A stretch of DNA of 64,000 nucleotides, from assembly GCA_002104895.1 (NCBI GenBank), contig MCFG01000287.1, positions 15,001-79,000 of the forward strand, in the 5' to 3' direction. Source of the DNA: Anaeromyces robustus (lineage: Eukaryota > Neocallimastigomycota > Neocallimastigomycetes > Neocallimastigales > Neocallimastigaceae). A program made the translations under genes and the position numbers. This document shows positions 15,717 through 27,884 of this stretch, in pieces. The notes below the pieces were generated by a model. That model searched no databases. It was not told the origin of the DNA and was given only the letters and a program-made list of their open reading frames with translations. Numbering within the stretch: the first letter of the stretch is position 1; the number at the start of each line of letters is the position of its first letter.

Positions 15717-16060
15717 TTATTAAAATATATAACATAAATAACAAAACCTGTTTTAATTTGTTTATATTTTTTTTCATATATTTTATATATATATATTATA
15801 GTTTTATAGTTTTTTCTTTTTATATTTATTGTAAAGAAAAAAAAAAAAAAAAGGAAATGAAAATTAAATAATGTAAAGAAAAAAAGTAGTTTATTAAAAA
15901 TTAATACACATCTTTATAAATTTAATTAAATTTAAAATAAAAATAAAAAAAAGTATATGTATATGTATATATGTATATGTATATTATGATTGTATGAGTA
16001 CATATACATAAAAAAGTAAAAAGTAAATATATATATATATCATTTTTTCTTTATATATTA
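15300..16060 (+). repeat. Direct duplication, copy 1
   Basis: About 0.7 kb that recurs, diverged but collinear, at 17265-17985. Shared landmarks in order: TTTTCAATCAAAATATCAAA, TTATATATAATCATAA, a TTTATGATA word before the TTTA array, AACAAAA before TTTGTTTATAT, GTATATGTATATGTATAT, and CATAAAAAAGTAAAAAGTAA. The pair flanks a decayed ORF. Confidence 0.8.
15568..15719 (+). repeat. (TTTA)n microsatellite
   Basis: About 38 tetranucleotide units with two phase slips (TATATTTA). The corresponding position in duplication copy 2 (about 17510-17525) has only a few units, so the array expanded or contracted after duplication. Confidence 0.9.
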
Positions 16061-16564
16061 AAGTAATTACAATTAAAATTGAAATAAAAATATTTTCATA
16101 TTTTTTTATAAATTAACTACTTTCACTTTAAATTTGACAATTATTTATTAAAATATAAATTTATTTAATTTTAATTTTATTTTCTTAAAAAAAATAAAAT
16201 TTTTTTATTTTAAAAAAGAAAACTAATTAAAGCTATTTCCTATTTGTACCACCTTGAGTAAAATAATATTTTTATTGGTTAATTTAATCATAGTTATAAG
16301 AATTAAAATATTTTTTATTATATAAACTATTTTATTAACCTAACCCTGTAAATTTTAAAATTAAAATGTTTTTTTCAATAATAAAAATTATATATATAAT
16401 AAATAATAAAACTAAAATTAAAATAGTTTTTAAATAATAAATAATAAAACTAAAATTAAAATAGCTTTTATCTTATATTAAATATATATAAATATATTTA
16501 ATATATGTATTTATACTCGTAATATAAATATTGAATTTATTAATATTCTGAATGAACTTATTAA

Positions 16565-17123
16565 TCGTCTTGCCATACGACTGTTAGTTTCATCAATGAT
16601 TCAAAAAATCTTAAAGTAGGTAGTCCTTTTAATTTCTCAAATTATTGTAAAGATAATATGTGTTTAAGTATGGACGCAAATTATATTAAAGTGAACTTCC
16701 AGTTATATTCATTAATAGATTTTAATTCATTATGCAGCCAGGTACAAAAATCTTATATTTAATCTAATAAAAATAAAATTATTTATGTTTTTACTAATTA
16801 AAAAACTAATACTCCAATGTCACTCGAACAAATGATTTAATAATACTTGTACATATAACGTTCATGCTAATGTTGAACGTTGTAATTATTTATATATATA
16901 TCCTACTGTATTTTTACCTAATGAAGAATATATTAATTGTAGTCGAATAGATGACAAATCTTATACAGAAAGTATAAATTGTTCGTTTAAAAATTTTGAT
17001 GAATAAAAATGTTCATTTAATCATTATATTCCTTATGATATTGATTCAATGAAGTTTGATTTTCAAAAACTTTGTTTAGAAGCAGTATTAATTTTTCTTT
17101 TAAAAATAATTATTTGTTGTTGA
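16565..17123 (+). pseudogene. Decayed Cys-rich ORF, family unknown
   Basis: I do not recognise this family. Codons make sense in two pieces. From 16565 to 16741 there is an open segment (start region SSCHTTVSFIND, then VGSPFNFSNYC, ending NSLCSQ) followed directly by GTACAA, a possible donor. From about 16839 to 17123 a second segment carries CTYNVHANVERCNYLYIY and more spaced Cys residues. It has a stop (TAA, 17004-17006) inside similar-looking coding sequence, and ends with a hydrophobic stretch (AVLIFLLKIIICC) and TGA. Regular Cys, Asn-x-Ser/Thr sites and the hydrophobic end suggest a once secreted or membrane-anchored surface protein. There is no start codon in frame and a TAA lies immediately upstream (16562-16564). 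It could alternatively be an unrecognised spliced gene. Confidence 0.4.
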
Positions 17124-17264
17124 TGTGATTTTATAAAGTTTTACAAAAAATGAACATAACAATAACAATAACAATAAATAATTATTAATGTTTTAAAATA
17201 TTATATAATAATTAAAAATACTAATTTATTTTCCAATAATTTTATAATTAATTTTTTTTTCCAA

Positions 17265-17985
17265 AATAATAATTTTTTTTCTTTTTTGTCATATTTTCAT
17301 TTAACTTTATTATATCTTAATTTTTTTAAACCTTTCATCATTTAATTATATTTAAATATGTTTTCAATCAAAATATCAAAAATCATACTAAAAAAAATTA
17401 TATATAATCATAATATAAGAATAAAAATATATAATAGAATAAAATAAAATAAAGTAAAAAACATTTAATACTGGTATTAACAATAACATTTTATCTAATT
17501 TATGATATTTATTTATTTATTTATTATTATTATTAAAATATACAACACAAATAACAAAAACTATATTTTTCATTTGTTTATATTTTATAAATATATATTT
17601 TGGTTATATATATATATGTATATATATGTTATATTTTTATAATTTTTACTTTTTTTTTCTTTTTTTTTTTTTTATATTTTTATTGTAATGAAAAAAAAAA
17701 AAAAAAAAAAAAAGAATTTTTATTGAAAAAATGCTAATAAAAAAAAAAAAAAATGGAAATGAAAATAAAATAATTTAAAGAAAAAAAAAATAGTTTATAA
17801 AGATGTGTATTAATTTTTAATAAATTAAAATTAAATAAAAAAGAAAAAGTATAAAGTATATGTATATGTATATTATTATTATAATTGTATGAATATATAT
17901 ACATAAAAAAGTAAAAAGTAAATGTATATAGTATCGATTTTTTCTTTATATAAATGTAATAATAATCATTTATCTTTATCTAATT
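17265..17985 (+). repeat. Direct duplication, copy 2
   Basis: Collinear diverged copy of 15300-16060, lying just 3' of the CFAP20 stop (the gene is on the minus strand). It carries a 30-bp segment (17794-17823) that is the exact reverse complement of 15891-15920 in copy 1, and a much shorter TTTA array. Confidence 0.8.
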
Positions 17986-18160
17986 AAAAAAGTTGAATAA
18001 ATTAATAAGTTTTAAAAAATATTTATATATATTTATATTATATATTTATATTATATATCAAAAAAGTTTGGAGAAAAAAAGAGTTAAGAATAATAAAAAG
18101 AAAACTTTTTATTATTTTTTCTCTTTTTTTTTTCTCTCTTTCATATTTATTTTATTCTTT

Positions 18161-19638
18161 CTATTGTTTTTGAATTGGTAAGAATAATTTAAATTCTGGT
18201 GGTAATTCTTCTTCTGAATATAATCTATCAGAGAAATATACACGACGTACACGACAATTAGCATGTATTTGAACTCTTAAAGTTTCAATATAATTTGTAC
18301 CATAAGCTCTTCTTGTAAAATCAGATAAATTAAATTGAATTTGATTCCAACCATCATCTAATCTCATTGGCATAGTACATATAAATGGTTTTACTCTTGT
18401 TGTAGACTTTACATATATAAATGTGTATTTTAATTATAATTATATTAATAATTGATTTTTTATTTTTTTTTTTAATTTTTTATAGAGTATTAAAAAAGAA
18501 TATAAATTATTAAATTATATAATAGTATAATAATATAATAATATATAATATAATATTCATAATTGAGAAATAATTTAAAAATAAAAAATAAAACAAATTA
18601 AATATATTATTATTAATAGAAAATAAAAATATATTAATATTCTATATTTAGATAACTCTATTATTATTATTAATATTATTGCTATAATAATAATTATATC
18701 TCCTTATTATTTTATTATTTTATTATTATTTTTTTTTTTATTATTTTTATTTTTTTTTTCCTTACTTGATAATTACTGGCTCTAAATCTTCTACGTATAT
18801 TTTTATCATCTAAAACTTGAACTTCAAAAGTAAAATATTTTTTTAAATTCTTTATAATCATAACAAGGAAAGGAAGTTTAATACCTAAAGTCCTATTTTG
18901 TTGTACAGGGCATGTAATATAATTAGTAGAGACATTGGTACCAATAATTTCTAATACTGAAGATTGAATATCATTATCAGTAATACGTTTTATATGACCA
19001 TTACGAACTTGTTTATCCCATATTTGAAGTGGTTTTGAACTATTGTTTTATATTATATATATATTAATAATATTTTTTAAATGTGTACGTGTACAAAATA
19101 TGCGTATATTATATAATTGAGCATAATAAAATAATTAAAACAATATATTATTATATTTAATTGATAATGATAAAATAATTTAATTTATATTTTTTATGAA
19201 TATTTTTAACATTTATGATTTTGAATAATAATGATATTATTATTATTATTATTATTATAAAAGAATATATAAAAGATAAAATTAGTATATATATAATAAT
19301 TAAAAAGAGTATATATATATTATTTTTTTTTCTAAATTACCCAATACTATAAAGAATAGATAAGAAACCTGACTATGTTAATATTATATATATATATATG
19401 TTGAATATAATAATTTAATAATTTTTATTTTTTTTTTATCATTGATGGATCATTTAACAATATAATTGTTAATATTACATAACGGAATATTTTGTTTTAT
19501 TAATAATGTTTAAAAAGAATAATATTAATATTAATATTAAGAATAAAAATAATATGTAAAATCCATAAATTTATAATGAAAAATATATTATTAATAAATA
19601 TATATAATTCAATTTACTTGGAAAGTATTATGGAACAT
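18161..19638 (-). CDS. CFAP20: Cilia- and flagella-associated protein 20 (CFAP20/BUG22)
   Basis: Four exons, read right to left: 19618-19638, 19341-19372, 18766-19039, 18161-18406 (190 aa, stop TAG). The first two coding exons are tiny (21 and 32 nt), giving MFHNTFQ then [11 protein letters not shown]. The product is nearly collinear with animal CFAP20 (about 193 aa): [109 protein letters not shown]20 is an inner-junction protein of the axonemal doublet microtubule and a basal-body component. It is retained in organisms that build cilia, so its presence implies a flagellated (zoospore) stage. Recognition is very secure; the micro-exons are supported by phase and homology. Confidence 0.95.
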
Positions 19639-20092
19639 TTTTTGTTATATACTTAAATAATTTTCTTTTTATATATATTATGTTTTTTTTTATTTTTCTT
19701 TATTTTTTTTTCTTTATTTTATTTTTGTATAATATTATAAAATAAAACAATATATGTTAAAAAAATCTTGAAATTTTAAAATTTGTCCTTTCTTCTATAT
19801 TCCAATAAAAAAATTTTCCCTTGTATCAATATTTCTGTTTTAATATTATATTGAATAATTATATATTAACTGTATTAATTGTCTTTCTTTTTTCTTATTT
19901 CAAAAATAATGGTTATACTTAATATTTTATTAACAGTTTCTCTTATATATAAAAAAAAATAAATAATTATATTATTTAATAATAGTATTTACAAATGCTT
20001 TTTTTTTATTTATTTTATTTATTTTATATTTTATATATAATATTAATAAAACATTAATTTTCAAAAAAATTAAAGTAACAATAAAAAATTAA

Positions 20093-20130
<38 letters not shown>

Positions 20131-20755
20131 AAAAATTAAATTTTTTGTTTTTTTTAAAATTTTAACTTTTTGTTAAATAAATAATAAATAATAAATTACA
20201 ATAATGTTTATACTTTTTTTTTTTTTCTAATATGTATTAATAAATAATTATATATTACTCTTTATATATCTATTATTATAATAATTATTATGATTACATA
20301 TGCTTATAAAATATAATTTAGTTATAATTAATTAGATTTATTTTAACTATGGATTATATTTTTATATATTATTATTATATTAATTAGCTTTGTTTTCTAA
20401 ATTCTTTATTTTTTTAGATGTATATAATGATTTACATATTATAAAGTTAGTATAAATTATAATATTTTTTTCTTTTATTAACATTTATGGACATATAACG
20501 AATTCAATAAGAAATAGTAAAAAAAAAAGTACATTAAGAAAAAAATAAAATTATAAAAGAAAAAAGAAAAAAAAAAAAAAAAAAGATACTTCGTGTTTAT
20601 ATTTCTATACTTTATTTATTAAACATTGTATTAAAAAAATAATAATAATCTTTATTTACATATAAAAATTTGTTTAGAAATAAAAAATAAGCAATAAAAT
20701 CAAAAAGGAGAAAAAAAAAGTTAATTAGGTTTAGGTATATATCGAAAAAAAAAAT

Positions 20756-20796
<41 letters not shown>

Positions 20797-21294
20797 GAAT
20801 AAGAATAAGAATAAGAATAAGAATAATAATAAAAAAAATAATATTGGTATTAATTACATTTTTATTATTATTTAACATTATTATTATTAAACTTTATTAA
20901 AATTTTAAAAAATAAAAAAAAAAGTTTTTTTTTTATCGGTCTTTTAAAATGTTAATATTAATATGAAGGAGAAGTAAAAATAAAATAAAACTAAATAAAA
21001 TCAAATAAAATAAATATCAATATATATATGATTATTATTATATAAATGTTTTTATATATTAGGTATTTTACTGTTTAATGTATAATATTATTTTATTTTA
21101 ATTCTTTTTTTTTTTTTTATTATTATAATTTTTTGGAATTGTGGTAATTAAAAATAATTAATTTATAATTATTTTAATTATAAATAATTACTATCATTGA
21201 ATTATAAAGGATAAATAATTATTTATAAGTAAATAAATAAATAAATAAATAAATAAATTTTTTTTAATTTTATTTATCACTAATTTATTATTTA

Positions 21295-21333
<39 letters not shown>

Positions 21334-22008
21334 GTAATTTTTTTAAATATATTTAATATATTTAATATAATATATATATATAAAAAAAAAACTAGTTTTC
21401 TATTATTATTTTATGGATTATTGATATTAACTTTTTTTTTATTTATTAATTTTTTTTTTTTTTAAATTTTAATCTTTATAAATAATTTAAATAATATCTA
21501 CTAATAATATAATAAATTAAAAGTTATAAAAAAAAAATAAATAAATAGTTATATATGAATAATAATAAATATTTCTTTTAAATAAATAAATAAAAACTTA
21601 TTTTAATAATAAATATATTTTATAAATAATATAAAAGATATTTATTATTTTTAGAGTTTTTTTTTTTTTTTTCGAGTATGTTATTGTATTTATTATTATA
21701 AATTATTAGTATTGATTATTAATTAATATATATATTTGATTAATATATATATATTTATAATAAAAATAAATATTATTTAAAAAAAAAAGTTAAGAATTGT
21801 AAAAGGTTTGAAAAATGAAAAAGGTGGTTTTAAATAGACTTAAATAAATAAATATTATTAATAATAAAAATTTTATAAATTAAAAATATATAAAAAAATG
21901 AAAAAAAAAGTTGAATAAATAATTGAAGTTTTTTTTATGAATATATATGCTTAAATTTATCATTTTCTGTATTAATTAATATATATCTTAAATATATATT
22001 TTTCTATT

Positions 22009-22061
<53 letters not shown>

Positions 22062-22483
22062 TTTAGTTTTTTTTTTTTTTTTTTTTTTGTTCTTTGTTTT
22101 TTTTTTTTTTTTGTTTTGTTTTTTTTTTTTCGTTTTTTTTTTTTTTTCGTTTTTTTTTTTTTTTTTTTTTTTTTTTTTGTTTTCTTTTTTGTTTTTTGCT
22201 TTTTAGTTTTTGTTTTTTTTTGTTTTTGTTTTTGTTTTTTGCTTTTTAGTTTTTGTTTTTATTTTGTTTTTATTTTGTTTTTGTTTTTATTTTTGTTTTC
22301 GTCTTTTTTTTTTTTTTTTTTTATTTTTTTTATTTTCTATTTCATTTATTTCTGTTTCTATTTTTATTTTTATTTTTATTTTTATTATTCATTTTTATTT
22401 TATTTTTATAATTACTTTTATCTTTTTTGTTCTTAATTAACTGAATTGCTTCTTTTTAAAATAATTTTTGATTTAAAAGAAAA

Positions 22484-22517
<34 letters not shown>

Positions 22518-22625
22518 TTCATACAAACTATATATTAATGAATCATTAAAAAAAATTGATTCATTATTATTTTATTTGTTTTAATTATTATTAATTACTA
22601 TTTCAAATTATTCTATTTTATTCGA
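19639..22625. other. Intergenic between divergently spaced minus-strand genes
   Basis: No credible gene. Contains poly-A (about 20102-20127), an (AAT/AAG)n run near 20760-20830, short AT palindromes, and the T-rich tract listed separately. An 88-codon ORF at 20612-20878 (-) is microsatellite translation. Confidence 0.6.
22011..22330 (+). repeat. Poly-T tract and T-rich asymmetric domain
   Basis: Starts with an uninterrupted run of 46 T (22011-22056) and continues for about 270 bases of T broken almost only by single G or C. Strong strand asymmetry; on the minus strand it is a polypurine-like A/G tract. It lies downstream of the C2H2 gene's stop. It produces Phe/Val/Leu pseudo-ORFs that should not be annotated. 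Confidence 0.85.
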
Positions 22626-22641
22626 TTATTTTGGTATTTTT

Positions 22642-22675
<34 letters not shown>

Positions 22676-24288
22676 TTATATTGTTCTTGTTGTTCTTCGT
22701 ATTATCATTATCATTATCATTATTATTATTCATAGTAGTGATATTAGATGTTTTAGCCAAATTTAACAATGTAGTAGTGGACTTTAACATAAAACTCTTA
22801 TTTAAATTATTCTTGGTTTTACTTAAATATCTCAAGCAATTCTATTGAATTATATTTTACATATAAAATTTTTTTTGTAAAAATAATAAGATTAATTTAT
22901 AAATATATGTCGATGAATAAGATATAATTTAATTAAATAATAATACTTATTAAAATATGTAATTGTTAATTTGTTATATTTAAAAACTTACAACTTCACC
23001 ACGAGCATGTCTATTAAGAGCATCACGTCTTGAAAAACTATTCATAATATATACAATTTAATAAAAATAATTCAATATATATTATTTTATATTATAAACA
23101 TTAATTTAAATTATATATAAGAATGTAGATAACTAAATATATTATATATATGAACCTTTTTCCACATTTTTCACATTTAAATGGTTTAATACCAGTATGA
23201 ATATATCTATGACGTTTTAAATCTATGATATTATACACATATACATATAATGTATATATAAATATAAATAATATAATTATAATACGTAATATATATAATA
23301 TTAGTTTTTATTTTTAAATTATAAAAAGATATATATATATATATATATATTATTTATTTATTTATTTTTATATATTTATTTATTTTATTATTTATTTCTT
23401 TTTCTCTAATATTTACCATGACTTCTACTGAATGTTTGAGGACATAAATCACAATGGAAAGGTTTACGTTTATCTGTTATAGATTTTAAACGATTTATTT
23501 TTAATTTACCTTTTGCTGTAGTAGTAGAAGATTTATTTGTTGTATTCATTGAAGTTATAGAAGTAATGGCTGTTAAAGGTTGATGTTGATTAATATTAGT
23601 ATTTATATTAGTAATTGTGGATGGTTGAGCTTGTAATATAATATTATTATTATTTAAATTAGTAGGATTAGTATAATAATTTGTTATATTATTTTGTTGT
23701 AATTGTTGTGGTTGTAATTGTTGTTGTAAAGGTGAAGTAGAAATTTGAATTTGACCTGTTAATTGAGAAGAAGTTGGATAAGTTAATAAAGTTGAAGAAG
23801 AAGTAGGATAAGAGACAGCAGTTCCAGTTAAATTCAAAGTTGGATTAGTAGGATGATGATTTTGTTGAAATTGATTTTGTTGAAGTTGATTTTGTTGAAG
23901 TTGATTTTGTTGAAGTTGATTTTGTTGAAGTTGATTTTGTTGAAGTTGATTTTGTTGAAATTGATTTTGGAATTGATTTTGATTTGAAATGGAAGTATTA
24001 TTAGTAGAAGAAGATAAAGATTCCGGAGATAATACTTCATGACCACCAATACTTTTTAAAGTTATATTTGTATTTGTACTTGAACTAGAATCATTTGCTG
24101 AAAGAATAACAGACTGTGACTGTACAGGGGAAATATAATATTTAACTTCTGGTGGTTTAGAAGATATTGTTGATTTTTGTAAATTAGTAGTATCCATAAT
24201 AGTATAATATGATTGAGGTTGAATAATATTTGTAAAAGTAGAATTATTTGTTGAAGAATTGGATGATGGGTTATTAATTTGTTGTTGC

Positions 24289-24334
<46 letters not shown>

Positions 24335-25690
24335 GAAATATTTGATTTTGAGGTTGTATATATTGTTGTGGTTGTTGTGATTGTTGAGTAGGATTAGTAA
24401 ATAATTTTTGGGACTGAAGTTGAGGTTGAGATTGAATTTGACTTTGATTTTGCCCTTGAATTTGAGTTTGAGTTTGTGTTGGAGTTGAACCTGTTTGAGA
24501 TATACTATATTGTGGATTTATATTAATTGTCTGATTTGGTTGAAGTGCTAATTGAGTTGAAGGAGGTTTATTAGTATTTATTATTTGATTTTGAATAATA
24601 TATGACGAATTAGAAGAATTATTAGAAATTTGAGTTTGTGTAATATATTTAGTTGTTATTGATTGTTGCTGTGGTTGAATAATATGTAGAGTAGAAGTTG
24701 ATGTATTATTATTACTTTTGTTATGAAGAGACTGTGATTGAGGTTGAGACTGTGATTGTGTTTGTAATGTGTTAAGATGATTATGATTATAATTTATTAT
24801 AGTTTGTTGTTGTTGTGATGATTGTGGTTGTTGTATTTGGTTATTATAAATATTATATATTATATTATTGTTATTGTTATTGTTATTGTTGTTATTGTTA
24901 TTGTTATTGTTATTATTATTATTATAATTATTATTATTATTATTATTATTAGAATTATTAGAATTATTATTAGAATTAGAATTAGTAAATAATTGTACTG
25001 ATGTAGTAGGAGAAGTATTGGTTAATGATTGATCATTTAAATAAATAGGTTGTGTTTTATTTATGAAAGGGGTATTAGATATATTATTAGTAATATTTTG
25101 AGATGAAAAAGGTGAGTTGGAAAGAGTTAATGATTGAGTTTGAGGAAAACGAGAAGATTGTTGTATCATTGTGGATTGTAATTGAGGTTGAGATTGAGGT
25201 TGTGGTTGTGGTTGCGGTAGTGATTGTAATTGTGGTTGTGGTTGTGGTTGTGGTTGTGGTTGTGATTGTGATTGTGATTGTGATTGTGATTGTGGTTGTA
25301 GTTGTAGTTGAGGTTGAGGTTGAGGTTGAGGTTGTAAGGGTAATTGTAATTGTATTTGAGTTTGGGATGGTAAGTGTGATTGTGCTTGCGGTTGTAATTG
25401 AGAATTTTTTTGTTGATGAATTATTCCATTTTGTATTAAAGGAGATATATTTATTTGATTTGTTTGCATTAAAGGAGAAGGTGATGATGATATATTAATG
25501 GTTGTTTGTAACATTGGTGAAGGATAAATATGATTAACATTGGATAGTGATAAAGGTTGTTGAAAATTATTTTGTGAAATTATTGAAGAAGATATATGAC
25601 CACTATCAGTAGATAATACTGGTGAAGGTTGTATTGTTTGTGTTAAATTTAATTGTGATGAAGTCATTTTTGATTCTGAATTTAAATCAA

Positions 25691-25751
<61 letters not shown>

Positions 25752-25791
25752 TGTAGTAAGATTTTCATTATTATTATTTTCATTATTATTT

Positions 25792-25825
<34 letters not shown>

Positions 25826-27235
25826 CATTATTATCATTATCATTATCAATTGTTGTTGTTGTTGTGGGTGTTATCGTTGGTGTAGTATCAGCAATTGTTG
25901 TCATTGTTCCTGTATTAGTAGTATTTATATTAGTAGTATCAATAGTTAGAGAATTAGTAGTAGATATAGATGATGGAGAATTAATATCAAAGTAATCATT
26001 GAATGATGTATTTTTATTATTAGTAGTAATGGTAGTAGTACCAGCAATAGTGGTATTAATAATACTAGAAGAAGTATTTATATTAGTAATGGTAGTTTTA
26101 GTTGTAATTGGAGTGGTAATAGAGGATACACTATTATGATGCTTTCTATATTTATTTTTTGGTATGGGTGGTGGACCCATAATTATAGTAGTAGTTGAAG
26201 TAGGTATTGTTTGAGATTGAGATTTGGATTGTAATTGAGGTTGTTGTTGTTGTTGTTGCTGCTGTTGTTGTAACTGATTTGACGTTATAGTTTGAGTTTC
26301 ATGAGTTGAAGGAAAAAGAATTAACATATTAGAATTATAATCAATTTTTGTTACATCTTTTGAAGTATTTGATGTAGTAGTAGTAGGAAACAATGAAGAG
26401 GAAGAAAGGGAAGAAGTAGAAGTAAAATTAGAATTAGAAGAGGCAGATGAAATTGATTTTAAATGTTGTTCTAAAGATAAAAGACTTTTTGACTCCAATT
26501 TTTCATTCATAGAATCAATAGAATCCATAAAAGAGCCAACAATATAATCTAAAGCAGGTTTAAAACTTTGTTGTTGAATAGTTTGAATCGCATTTAATTG
26601 TTGATTTGGTATATTATTCAAATTATTTATTATTAATGAATTTGAATTTTGAGATGTTTCCATTGAATAAGATGATTCTTGATGTATTAAATTTGGAGTG
26701 GAAGACTGAATATTTGAATTTGTATAACATGAAGGAGTAGTAAAATTTTGAAGACAAGATTGATTTGGTAAAATAGTAGATTGATGAGTTTGTGGTTGTG
26801 CTTGTGGTTGCGGTTGCGGTTGTGGTTGTAGCTGTGGTTGTGATGGTTGTGGTTGTGGTTGAAATTGGGAAGATGGAGTAGGTTGATTTAATGAAGAAAG
26901 TATAAGATTATTTGGTAAAAAGGTATAATTATTGGAATCATGTTGTGGTATAATAGGTTGAATTTCAGTAGAAATAGAAATAATATTATTATTTGGATTC
27001 AAATGATTTTGTAAATTCGTTGTTATATTTTGTGGTATAGACTGAGATAAAGTTTGTAATTGAGTATAATTTTGAGATGATGGATTTATTTGCAATGGTT
27101 GTTGTGACTGTAATTGAGGTTGTTGTTGTTGTTGTTGTTGTTGTAATAATTGTTGAGATTGTGATTGTAATTGTAAGGATTGTAATTGAGATTGTTGAAG
27201 TTGTTGTAGTTGCAACTGTTGTGGTTGAACTTGAG

Positions 27236-27266
<31 letters not shown>

Positions 27267-27416
27267 ATTATAATTTTGATTTGGTATAGTATTATATATG
27301 TTATTTTTTAAAGTTGATACTAAAGCTCCCATACTCCTTTCAAATAAATTTGAAGAAGGAGAAGGTAAAAGACCTCCTGGAATAGAACATTCTCCATTAG
27401 AATTAAATAAATCCAT
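22626..27416 (-). CDS. C2H2 zinc-finger transcription factor with very long Gln/Asn-rich arm
   Basis: Four exons, read right to left: 23417-27416, 23156-23222, 22992-23037, 22626-22841 (1,442 aa, stop TAA). Residues 1-1330 are low complexity: many Gln-rich runs (PQPQPQ, LQSQ), poly-Asn and Ser/Thr blocks, typical of activation or prion-like domains. The DNA-binding part is at about 1325-1375 and is split by two introns. Finger 1 reads CDLCPQTFSRSHDLKRHRYIH, a TGIKPF linker follows, then finger 2 reads CEKCGKSFSRRDALNRHAR. Adjacent fingers of this SHDLKRH/RRDALNRH type are common in fungal stress and development regulators, including Crz1-like proteins, but the exact orthologue cannot be named. 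The tail is basic then Asn-rich. The donor after exon 2 is GTTCAT, weaker than other introns here, but no better site exists and the phase fits. Confidence 0.85.
23861..23970 (-). repeat. 18-bp coding minisatellite (Gln/Asn/Leu hexapeptide)
   Basis: Around six direct copies of an 18-bp unit inside exon 1 of the C2H2 gene, encoding repeated NQLQQ-type hexapeptides with F/L variants at the edges. The period keeps the reading frame, so copy-number change would only lengthen or shorten the Gln-rich arm. Confidence 0.85.
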
Positions 27417-27452
27417 AATTTTTTTAATTTTTTAACTTTTTTTTCAAATTTT

Positions 27453-27884
27453 CTATATAGATATTTTTATATTCATATAAATATATGTAATTTATTGTAT
27501 ATTTTTTATTATTTTTTATAATATTTTTATGACTTTATTATTATTATTATTTCTATATAAATATATTTTATGAGCTTGTTCAATTTACTATAAATTATAG
27601 TAATTTTTTTTTTCTGGTGAATATAGCGGACCTTTAAAAAAAAATTCCTGTATTAATATATATTAATAATATTATATTATATTATATTATTTTCACATCA
27701 ATATAAATAATTATATTTTAAAAATTGTAATATATATATATATTATTTAAAAATATAACTTGATATAAAATAATATTAAAATTTCTTTTTCTTTTTTTAT
27801 TTTTTTTTATTTGTATTAACATTACTCTTAATATAATATAATAATAAAATTATTAATATACATTTTTATAATAAAAAAACTTAC
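27453..27884 (-). promoter_or_regulatory. Possible 5' UTR intron of the C2H2 gene
   Basis: On the minus strand a consensus donor AAG|GTAAGT is present at 27884 and a TATATAG acceptor at 27453, about 36 nt upstream of the ATG at 27414-27416. Together they would define a 432-nt leader intron. Based on splice-site appearance only. Confidence 0.3.

Larger units (their letters stand above)
15132..16564. other. Intergenic; MED14 3' flank with duplicated segment
   Basis: No gene seen. The stretch holds copy 1 of a direct duplication (about 15300-16060) with a long (TTTA)n array, then unique AT-rich DNA including a short tandem repeat of TAAAACTAAAATTAAAATAG near 16400-16470. Confidence 0.6.

Noticed and set aside
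18371-18373. Internal Met as start of CFAP20
   Set aside because: The remaining N-terminal two thirds of the conserved protein are found in three upstream exons.
22116-22440. Phe-rich plus-strand ORFs
   Set aside because: They are translations of a T-rich tract with no start context, domain or codon variety; the same holds for 35424-35845.
25103-25498. Val/Ile-rich plus-strand ORF
   Set aside because: Antisense shadow of Gln/Ser codons in the C2H2 gene; likewise 27077-27289.
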